Shown one piece after another: positions 54,894 through 64,000 of a stretch of DNA of 64,000 nucleotides (within the stretch, counting starts at the first letter, position 1; each line of letters begins with the position of its first letter). The stretch is taken from contig CM030711.1 in the NCBI GenBank assembly GCA_017979445.1, positions 5,611,221 through 5,675,220 of the forward strand, in the 5' to 3' direction. The translations under genes and the position numbers were made by a program. The stretch comes from Akebia trifoliata. Lineage: Eukaryota; Streptophyta; Magnoliopsida; Ranunculales; Lardizabalaceae. Below the pieces are notes generated by a model, which searched no databases, was not told the DNA's origin, and saw only the letters and a program-made list of their open reading frames with translations.

Positions 54894-57803
54894 TATATAT
54901 ACAACGAATAAATCACCCACAAAAGACGATTGGCAAAAAAAAGTATTGTACAAAATTTAATCAATGTAATACTTGAACATGGAACAATGACGTAGCAAGT
55001 CATAATCTTGCCAAGTATGGTATGGCATCGAGAGGTTGAGAGTCAGACTTATGAAACAATGAGATGGCTTCTCACTAATTATAATTGAAGCATAATTTAT
55101 ACATGGGGATAGGATGAAACACACCAATATCTACTCCCCTCCCCTATTAAATTATAAAAGATATATAATTTTGGAGGTGAAAGAAAATCAATATTTTCAA
55201 AATCTTCTTAAAATTCTAATAATTAATTTATTGATTAACTTAATCGTTAGAATGAAATTACATGCATACTAGATAAGTCAAAAGAGCAATGCATGATACT
55301 CATTATTGAGGAGCGATGCAAAGAATTCCATCCCACAATATCCATAACATTCGCATTTTATTTTTCTCTTGTTTGGATAAAAATTCTCATTCTTACTTGA
55401 TGAACATGTATCACTTCAAGACAAACATACAATTATAAACAAAAGAAGTTGTTAGGAAGTGTGATGTTGGATGAACAAGTCGAGGACATTCTAACTTCAT
55501 TTTCAGATACTTCCAACAAGAAGCCAAGAGGTGTACATTAACCCAACTCATAATATAAACACATTAAATTCAATATCCTTGCTTGATAAGAAGGAAAAAA
55601 AAAAGACTAAATTGAAGATCAATAATCATATAAATTGATAACTTTGAATAGAACAAATATCCAAAAAATAATGTAAAAAATATAAACATGAGGGAAGAAG
55701 ATGAAAGGTGGGGCAAGTAATTCAAACTAGTTCTTGGTTCAAGTTATATTTTATTTTGATTCCATTATCTTAAGTTTTGAAGAAGAATTCCCTGCACTCG
55801 ATTTTTTTTTCTTCATCGAATTGCTGACTTTGACTGGGTCTGCTACTGATTATTAATTAATAAGAGGTTGGAAATTAAGTTCCTATACTTTTTATTTGGT
55901 GGGACAAGTTCGTGAAGACTTTTTTTATTTTTATTTTTTTAATATATCATTGCCAAGCATATTTTTATATAATTAGGCACATTAAATGAAAAATTAAAAA
56001 ACTAACGAGATACAAAACATTACTTGAAACCTGAAATTTAAGATTATTAAAGAGATCGCCTACCCAGAAAATTTGAAATCACACAAAAGTCGAGTCAATG
56101 TTAGTTTTGAAAATTAGAAAACTCAACTCTAATGTCCACCCAGTCAAATTAAGTTAAAAACTTGAAAACATTGTATATAACTGAGCAACTTTGGCCGAGT
56201 TTTTACCTGACTTGAAGCATTTTCAATTTGACTCAATCGATTTGGCAAGTTTACTCGGGTGCTTTTTTGAGTTGACTCAACAAGCTTATTCCATTGAGTA
56301 TTTTAGGATCAAATTACCACAAAGTCCTATTGAGTCAAGTCAACTCGAAGAGTTTATCGCCTATGTTTTCAAACCGATGACATGCCATGGTCCTTCTAAT
56401 ACACTGATCGAAAATGACCTATAATTCGTGATCTTCAAGCTGTAAATTGGTCACTCTACACGACCAATAAGTCCTTTGGTCCTCGAAAAGAAGAAAGCAT
56501 CATTCTTTAATTGGGACTAGATTCGATATAATAGGGCTTTGATGTTGCTTCCTCTTCATGAATTTAATTGTTCCTGCGAAGGCTGTCATGTATTTGTATC
56601 GTCCAACAAATCAAGACATTCTTGAGTTAAGAGTAAAAAGGTGTTATTAAGGTAAATCGTAGGGACATACCTACATTATATTACTCATATACGATCCAAT
56701 TTCAACTTAGAACACTCTGAAAATTAGAATTCTGATGATGCCAAGTTCTTAAACTCGGAATTAGAAAAATACAAGATTTTTCAGTGAGCCAATCTGAATT
56801 TTGGTTGTTTATTTATATAGTCAATTCTATGTTTGTTGACCAAGAGACATGGGTAGAGTCATGATCCATGTCTCTTAGTTGAAGAGCCACTAGATCGTGT
56901 TTTATCTTTAGATCTAACAATCCAAATTGCATCCCATAAAAGGTGTGTGCCTCATGTCGTATAATCAACATCTATTGGTTGAATCTACATAATCTAACGA
57001 TTTCGATCCCGATCAGATACCACTTGATCCAATGAATTTGATCATCCCCGATTGGATACTAATCACAAACCAACACATTTGATCGTTCCTGATCGAGTAT
57101 TATCATGATCCAATGCACGAGCGGATACCAATGTGATCATACAGTGCAAATCGCACTCAGTCAATCAGATGTGATGGATCAACCACAACTCCTCGCGATA
57201 ATGCATACGTGATAAGTGAAAGTACCTAATCATGCACCTTAAAAGCCTAATCACCCTTTCGCACGATACGTGTTTGTGGGTGATGCTTCGCACCATCTCG
57301 AAGCGTCGGATCAAATCTCTAAGTTAATCCAATTAAGACAGTGTCTTAATTCACTCCCTCTTACTAGTTTTTTCACATTCTCACTTGTGAGCTATGTGGG
57401 ACTAAATTATTTTCATAGAATTCCCAATTTTGAAGCTTAAGAAAAAAAAAATCAAAACATCCCTTTTATATTTTGAAAAATTCCAACATTTTCTACAATA
57501 ACAATTATCAGTGTTGAAAACTGATTCATTTCTAGATATATGTTACTTATTGTATTGAAAGTTGACTTGAGATGACAATTTATTTTAATGGATTAGAAAG
57601 TTAAGACAGATAGAATGGATTATTTTTCTTTGAGATTGATCTTTTGAAGATGTAGATTGGATCATCCAACGAGATAAGTATAAGTATATGGATCGACAAG
57701 TAGGAGAACAAATGTGGTGCAATAAAAGAGTCAAACTCATAGGGAAATTTGAAACAGTACATCTGGAGGGACATTTCATAAATAAATGGAACAAATTTGC
57801 ACA
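54894..57803. other. Intergenic region with one MITE-like palindrome
   Basis: 56163-56379 is a foldback rich in GAGTTGACTC words, with ends CTTGAAAACATTG and CTATGTTTTCAAACC, related in style to 7484-7747. The block 56560-57420 (GATCC/GATCGAGTATT words, GTGGGACTAAATTATTTTCA) has the look of an old LTR, but no ends were found. No gene seen. Confidence 0.4.
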
Positions 57804-57915
57804 AGGGGTTGGCCTAGTGGCAAGGTGAGCCTTGATGAGCTCCTCTGGAATGGTAGGTCAAGTGTTCAAAATCCCAAGAAACAATGAATTTCTTGGGGCC
57901 ATCCTTGCACAATTT
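57804..57915 (+). mobile_element. tRNA-derived SINE remnant
   Basis: AGGGGTTGGCCTAGTGGCAA (box A-like) is followed about 45 bp later by GGTCAAGTGTTCAAAATCCC (box B-like), then TTTCTTGGGGCCATCCTTGC. This is the layout of plant SINEs with a tRNA-derived head. It cannot be a tRNA: no CCA-stem partner and the arms do not pair. The 3' end is uncertain. Confidence 0.5.
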
Positions 57916-58075
57916 GCCTATGTCCACACATAAGAACAAGAGCAATCACTACAACAAACAACAAAGATGACAAAAATGCACAAAACACAAGGATTTACGT
58001 GGTTCGACAATTTGTCTATATTCTCACATAAGAACAAGAACAATCATTATTTTCTCTTCAATTTTACAGTCCTAG
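57916..58075. repeat. Short direct repeat next to the gypsy LTR
   Basis: The words CACATAAGAACAAGAGCAATCA (57926-57947) and CACATAAGAACAAGAACAATCA (58026-58047) are about 100 bp apart, with ATTTACGTGGTTCGACAATT between them. It looks like the edge of another dispersed repeat interrupted by the LTR. Confidence 0.6.
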
Positions 58076-59817
58076 TGAAAGCGCCCTCGATCCGCGGGGT
58101 GCGCGGATCCGCTTTTGACCCTTGAGGTTTTGGAGTCGCCACCTAGTTATTGTGGTCTAGGAACCAAACTGACTCTAACATGGATAAAAAGAACTAATCT
58201 ACCATAAAAAATCTGAATTCGGGGATCATGTTACGGGGTTGGAAGGTGTTAGGCACCAACCCCGCCCGGCCAAAGCCGGTCTCTACTAACTTCCCAAATA
58301 TATCACATTGCTAAAAACCTAGATAAAAACAAAAATAAAAATTTCGTACCTTTCCGATAGCAAAGATTTTGCTCCCTCAAATCTGACAAAAAGAGCTCCT
58401 TGTACTGTACTCCCTTGTTTCGTTTTGCCTCCGGATTTGACTTCAGATCTCCTAGATCAAGGTATCTCCTTGTTTCTGAATCTGAACTCTTCAAGTTTGT
58501 TGCGGATTTAGGGGTGTTTTTGAAGGAATTTTAGGTGTTTTCTAGACTAAAATTGAAGGGGGGATGTTAGGTAAAGAGTTGGGGCTTCAAAACTAGGGTT
58601 TATGGGGGGCTAGGGGAGCTTCTAGACCTACTTCTCCTAAGGTTTATGATTTGATCCGAAAATAGAGTGTGAGCACCTCTATTTATAGATGTTTTTAGGG
58701 GTTGATTTGGATAGAGTTAGTGTTTAATTAGAGATCTTTTAATTAAAGTTGTGTTTTAGTTAGACTTATTTTAGGTAGAATTGTATTTTAATTAAAATTG
58801 TTTTAGGTAGAATTATTTTTAAGTTAGAACTCTATTAGATAGAGTTATTATTTAATTAGAGTTCTATTATGACTTTTGGTCTTATTTGATTGACTTTTAA
58901 TATTTTGACTTTAGTCTTAATTGATTGACTTTTAATATCTTGACTTCAGTCTTGCTTGATTGACTTTAATTTTGACTTCAGTTTTGCTTAATTGACTTTA
59001 ATACCTTGAATTCAGTCTTGCTTGATTTATTTTTAATTTTTGGAGAACCCCCTTCCATTATTTCTTTAATTCTTTGGACCCCCAAATGGAGGGGTCCTTA
59101 AAGAAATATCCCACGAACCCTCAACAATTTTGCCTGAGAGTCCGATTAATCGATTTTTAAGGTTCAAAATTTTAAATTAATTTCATTAATGTTTAAATTT
59201 AATTATTTAATATTTTATTTATTAATTTCGAAATTTTTTATCATGAAAATTGTGAAATTACCGTTTTGCCCCCAGAGAGGACTTTTCACGTTTTAAGTCG
59301 GTTTTTTATGTTCCAGGATGTTTTAGAATCGATTTTTCGTAAGGAATTCAATGGAAATATTAGTTTGTGTCATTTATGAAGTTTTTTTGTGTGAAATGAT
59401 TGTAAACTTTATGAGGGGCATTTTCGTAATTTTGTCAAATTCTGTTAAAATTGGCGAAATGATTTATTTGTTTTTTATTTGTTATTTTATGTGTTTGAGA
59501 GAGTTTTCCTAAGCGTAACGTAGGCTCTAGGGTTGTTTTGATGTTAGGGGTATTTTGATAATTTGGTCAATTTTTAGTAATTTTTATCGTGAAGTTTCTT
59601 TTTGGTCTGCAAGATGATGGTTTCTATGTTTCTGGGTCGTATTTTCCTAGCGTAGCGTGGTTTCTAAGGTTTTGTCAATTCGAGATACCTCATCCGGATT
59701 TCTGAAACATATCTGGTAACAAAATAAAGCAATGGAATACACATCCATCATTGGGAATCATTGCAATCGGATTGACGAGTTGATTAATCAGGCGAGTGCA
59801 AAAATGGGGTGTCTACA
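58076..59817 (-). mobile_element. 3' LTR of a minus-strand Ty3/gypsy (Tat/Ogre-like) element
   Basis: On the minus strand the LTR starts TGTAGACACCCCATTTTTGC directly after a polypurine tract (CAAAGAGGGGCATC, + coordinates 59818-59831). It ends near 58076 (+ strand start TGAAAGCGCCC; 1,742 bp). A minus-strand TATA box CTATAAATAG lies near 58678-58687, and GGTGGCGACTCC, a landmark of Tat-type LTRs, lies near the 3' end. The left boundary is inferred from the size of the solo LTR; TG at 58123 (TGAGGTTTTGG) is an alternative. Confidence 0.82.
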
Positions 59818-60380
59818 GATGCCCCTCTTTGGCAGAGGGTTGAAGCAAACTAGATAACAAATCTATTTTGGTAGATAGTGCGATATCCGAATGCCAAAGC
59901 TAGTGACAGTTCATTTTGCAGCCTGATTTAGCAATTCATCGGGACGTTCGGATCCTTGAGGGTAAAACTCTCCTCGAACTAAAAGGTTATCAGGTCCTCG
60001 AGCTTGAACTCTCACTGACAATGTCAGATCCTCGAATTTTAGAAAATTCTCCCTGACTAATGCAAAAGTGCACGTGTGTGCAATGGTGTGATGCTGTGTG
60101 AAACTAAGTAAAAATGTGCCAGGTCCTAGAGATCTTCTCTCACTGACAATAATGATTCAAAATTGAGATGCACTTATGCAACGAAAACAATCATAGTAAG
60201 GTTTAACAAAAGTAATTGGAGTTATAACATTGTAGGAACTTCGTTAAATCCTATTTGAAATTCTTTTTAGAGTTTGAAAAAGTTTGAGTCTCATTTATCG
60301 GACTGGAGCCTATTGTAGCCAAGCTTCTCAGGCTAAGGAACTTAAACAATCCTATTAATTCAATATGATTTCAAAAAAAG

Positions 60381-61020
60381 CTGGAGTCTCGTTTCTCGGA
60401 CTCTGGCTAAGGTTTACAGAAACTTAAACAATCCTATTAAAATTGGAGTCTCGTTTCTCGGACTCAAACTAAGGTTAATAGGCACTTCAAAAAGCCTATG
60501 ATTCAAAACGTTGGAGTCTCGTTTCTCGGACTTGAACTTAGGTTTATAGGCACTTCAAAAAGCCTATTTATTATTCAAAAAGTTGGAGTCTCGTTTCTCG
60601 GACTCGAACTTAGGTTTGTAGGCACTTCAAAAAGCCTATTCATTCTATGATTCAAAAATTGGAGTCTCGTTTCTCGGACTCGAACTTAGGTTTGTAGGCA
60701 CTTCAAAAAGCCTATTCATTTTATGATTCAAAAAGTTGGAGTCTCGTTTCTCGGACTCGAACTTAGGTTTGTAGGCACTTCAAAAAGCCTATTCATTCTA
60801 TGATTCAAAAAGTTGGAGTCTCGTTTCTCGGACTCGAACTTGGGTTTGTAGGCACTTCAAAAAGCCTATTCATTCTATGATTCAACAAGTTGGAGTCTCG
60901 TTTCTCGGACTCGAACTTAGGTTTGTAGGCACTTCAAAAAGCCTATTCATTCTATGATTCAAAAAGTTGGAATCTCGCTTCTCAGACTCGAATTTACTAA
61001 GCCACGTTTCTCGAGCTTAG
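60381..61020. repeat. 77-bp tandem array, about nine units, in the gypsy 3'UTR
   Basis: Units start TTGGAGTCTCGTTTCTCGGA at about 60379, 60443, 60511, 60583, 60659, 60736, 60813, 60890 and 60967, so the spacing settles at 77 bp in the middle. Each unit continues CGAACTTAGGTTTGTAGGCA, CTTCAAAAAGCCTATTCATT and CTATGATTCAAAAAG. Edge units are shorter and more diverged and middle units nearly identical, the pattern left by unequal exchange. Confidence 0.95.
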
Positions 61021-61706
61021 ATTTATAGGAACTTAAACAATCTTATTAATTGATTATATGATTCAAAATCGAGCTCAAAGTTTGAAAGATCAGGCCTTTA
61101 TTGGCTTATCATGCATCTGGATTCGTAATTATCATTGGGTTTCGCCGGACTTTTAAGCTTTTGTATGATTTTCCTTTTATCATGTGATTAAGAACAAAAA
61201 CTTTGGAATTAAATGACCTTCAAAAATGCCCCTAGTTTCAAGGTTGGCTTTAACTGGGACTTGACTACGAGACTGATGGAATGGATTACGCTTGAAAAAT
61301 ATGGACTCTGATGTATGATAGATAGAAGAACTGACATTCTCTTAAATTTAAGACTCTTAAGATTATCATATGTGCAATAAAGAATTGATCATTTTCTTTT
61401 GAATTTCTTTTGAAAAATGCTTGAGCTGGACTTAAAAAATCTTGATAAATATTAGAATAAAAGATCTTCCTCTTCAAAGTGGTTGATGATTCTACATCTT
61501 CCATTAGGGAACACTTGAACAAGTAAACATACTTTTAAAGATCCTACAATGTTCAAGATGACTTCTGATTTTTTCGACTTCAATATTGTTTTTGTCGGAT
61601 GTGAGCTCTTGGCTAAAAGACAAATATCGTGACTTGAATGGTTCTGCAGTTTCTGCACAAGCTTCCTTCTGAATTTTTGTTCTTGACGGGACCTTTCCTC
61701 CCATTT

Positions 61707-61905
61707 GATGATGCCCTAATTTTTGCCTAGATCGCCTCTTTAGGTTTTCAATCTAGCGGGCTTTGTTTTTCTTTTTCTGATGATGCCTTGATTTTTACCT
61801 AGGTCGCCTTTTCAGGTTTTCAACCTAGCAGGCTTTCTTTTTTATGGTTATGCCCTAAATTTTGCCTAAGCCGCCTTTTCAGGTTTTCGACTTAGCGGGC
61901 TTCTC
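61707..61905. repeat. Approx. 70-bp tandem array, three units, in the gypsy 3'UTR
   Basis: Units contain ATGCCCTAATTTTTGCCTAG, TCGCCTTTTCAGGTTTTCAA and CCTAGCGGGCTTT with variable T runs; the ATGCC words are at 61711, 61783 and 61850. Diverged copies. Confidence 0.85.
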
Positions 61906-62044
61906 TTTTTTTTTCTTGATGATCTTGTATAACCAACTCGACAACTTCTCAGTTCCCTGCACCTTAACCGAGTCAATTAGCCTTCAGGAGGACTTAATAG
62001 GTGGGCTTAAGATATGGTTTAGAAAGAAAAGATATAAGGCTCAA

Positions 62045-62225
62045 CTTCCCAAAATGCCCCTAGTTTGATATTCTCTCTTTCCTATCAATTATTTTGATTT
62101 TTTTTCTAAATGCCTCTAGTTTGGCATTCTTTTCTTTTTATCAATTCTTTTGATTCTTTTTTTTAATGCCCCTATTTGGCATTCTTTTTTTTTTTTTTTG
62201 CTAATGCCCCTAGTTTGGCATTATC
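62045..62225. repeat. Approx. 50-57-bp tandem array, four units, in the gypsy 3'UTR
   Basis: The word AATGCCCCTAGTTTGGCATT (with variants) recurs at about 62052, 62109, 62164 and 62203, separated by T-rich tracts with CAATT.TTTTGATT. The same word AATGCCCCTAGTTT also appears once at 61225, outside the array. Confidence 0.85.
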
Positions 62226-64000
62226 TTCTTTTGAACCTTTTAATAGGGGATTTTCCTTTTGGATGACACCTTCCTTAAGAGAATACATTTTTCTTTTAAT
62301 GACCGGGCCTGAAGTAACTTCTCAGGTTGCCTACGTACCCCAAATATTTCTTTTTTTTCCTTTTGTGATCAGGTCAAAACGTAGTTCATAATAAGATTCC
62401 CTCCCAAGGTTGGTTGGTGTGGTTTAGAAAGAAATAGGCTATTTGATTTTTTTAGAGGCTGCAAGGGGCTAAAGAAGGTTTTCTTTTTCTTGGTAAGACA
62501 GGAAAATGGTTCGACCAAAGAAGGCCTCCTTTGGTGAATGCTGCTTGACTTGGTCAAAGTTTCAGGAATTCGATATCTGAATTGCTCTGTCGAGCAAGGT
62601 CTTCTTTTGAGAATGAATATTCTTCAATCTTCTTTTGTGAAATCGAGTATGATTGAGTTTTCTAACTCTAAAACTTCGAGAAAATCTTTTATTCTCTTAT
62701 GAATGAAAATTCTCCTCTTTTGAGTGAGAAACCTGGTAGATCCACTTGTAAGTCTTAGTGTCTTTGTCGATGCTTTCAACTATATCATTTTTGACCAATA
62801 ATCTTTGACTTTGAAATCACTCGACTTTATGTCTTGATCTATATTTTTATACAATCCATCCATATATCCTTATGAGATCATGCAAGAAACATTGTTGAAT
62901 TTCTCAAGTAAGTTTACTACTCTCTCATGTTCTCCTGAGGATAATGTATCACCAATTTGCACTTCTTGAGTGTACTCTTTAATTTTAATATTTATCAAAT
63001 TTGATTAGTGAACTTTAAGTCATTTCTCATGTTAGATTGTATGTTCAAATCATTATTACACGCATGATAATCATAAGCTTCTATATTTTATTGGAATTGA
63101 AAAAACATAGACTGACAAACTCGACTAAAATTTGAAAGTTGAAGAAAGGTTAACGTAACTGAGACAACTAACTGGATCTAAAGACTGACAAAAACTGAAT
63201 TAAAACTCAAAGAAAACTCAAGGACAATTATCTACAAAGAGAGAAGGTCCTTCTGGGTGGATGGACTACTTAGACTTGACATTGGTACTTGGACTAGACG
63301 ATTCTTTTGAATGACCCAAAATGACACAGATGAGGGTTTAGAACGTTTAGGGACACCTAAGATTAACCATCGATTCTGAAGGTTTGACTCTTATCCACAT
63401 AATTAAAGTTTCGATATAGAATAGCCCAAGTCCGGTAGAAAATATCAAATTCAAATGCATCATAAGTCTATAGTGACCAAGAAAGTGAGAAAGGTTAGAT
63501 GAGGGTCTACCCCTGATTGGGATTGAACCTTTGATCAGATAAATTAATTTGATCTTAAGATCGAATCTTTCTAGATAAAGTGGTCTGGATCTTTAAAAGT
63601 GAAACCAATTAGTCCAACTGATTTGGTATTGATCAGTTTGATCCATTTGTCCATTGGGTCAACTGGTTTAAGTGGTTCAAATTAATCAGTACATTTCACC
63701 GATTGGGTAGGACCGATATTGCGGGTTTTATTTGATTATTCCGGATCGGTCCGCCCATTTACCTGTTGGTTGGATTGAATAAAGCAACCCAAGAACACCC
63801 ATAGTCAGTTCGGGTCGTGACCTATAGGAAGGCTTCTAGACTATAGGTTTACTATGTGCAATGCAATTTTATCTAGCCACCCTTGCCCAAGCATACCTAT
63901 ATACCTTTCGATACGTGGTGACTTGGTTTGATATACCGTATAGGTGATAATCTAAACATCAATTCACTTCTCTGAAGCCAAAAACAGCCAGTTCAATCTC

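Larger units (their letters stand above)
59818..64000 (-). mobile_element. Internal 3' untranslated region of the gypsy element (continues past window)
   Basis: Everything right of the polypurine tract belongs to the internal region if the element is intact. Over 4 kb there is no reverse transcriptase, integrase or other recognisable coding, as expected for the long 3' untranslated region of Tat/Ogre elements, which is known to carry tandem repeats. Three tandem blocks are present (60381-61020, 61707-61905 and 62045-62225). The coding part and the 5' LTR should lie beyond 64000. Small frames here are not genes. Confidence 0.7.

Noticed and set aside
57804..57880. tRNA gene candidate (box A and box B like words)
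   Set aside because: The acceptor and anticodon stems do not pair and box B is degenerate; a SINE head fits better.
60381..61020. Regularly spaced repeats resembling a CRISPR array
   Set aside because: The whole 77-bp unit repeats with no unique spacers, in a plant retrotransposon 3'UTR; it is an ordinary tandem array.

Overview
This is a 64-kb piece of an angiosperm nuclear genome, most likely a eudicot. The evidence is intron-split plant genes with GT-AG junctions, AT-rich intergenic DNA, and plant-type Ty1/copia, Ty3/gypsy, hAT and Mutator-like elements. There are no bacterial features. The species cannot be fixed from the sequence.

Four host genes can be reconstructed exon by exon. (1) A 3-ketoacyl-CoA synthase (very-long-chain fatty acid elongation), 7906-10907, +, two exons, 459 aa. 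(2) The spliceosomal protein BUD31/G10, 25868-28065, +, three coding exons plus a probable 5'UTR exon at about 23.7 kb, 145 aa. (3) DWARF27, the plastid beta-carotene isomerase of strigolactone synthesis, 30385-36559, +, seven exons, 253 aa, with one GC-AG intron. (4) A plant EF-hand protein of unnamed function, 40113-47356, -, four exons, 328 aa, with a 5.8-kb second intron. They share no evident pathway.

The left end (1-6050) is a decayed Ty1/copia element. It has gag, protease, integrase, reverse transcriptase and RNase H remnants and a 3' LTR, and it is split by a 1,684-bp solo gypsy (Tat/Ogre-type) LTR flanked by a perfect 5-bp duplication. The right end (58076-64000) is the 3' LTR, polypurine tract and long 3' untranslated region of a minus-strand element of the same gypsy lineage, holding three tandem arrays, one with a 77-bp unit.

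Between the genes the window is dominated by short non-autonomous transposons. The most striking is a family of at least eight foldback elements built on one shared approx. 43-bp hairpin arm but carrying different terminal sequences. One copy has a perfect 9-bp target duplication, which points to the Mutator superfamily, and most others sit in TA-dinucleotide runs. Other families are a hAT-type element (one copy with a perfect 8-bp duplication) in introns of BUD31 and DWARF27 and in one intergenic site, two short palindromic families found side by side at two loci 31 kb apart, and several minus-strand tRNA-derived SINEs.

The region 18.06-25.37 kb is a large inverted duplication with arms of 2.1 and 2.5 kb around a 2.7-kb spacer. 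The right arm carries the promoter and 5'UTR intron of BUD31. The left arm lacks a 630-bp block that contains the promoter and first exon, and has gained a 277-bp tandem duplication.
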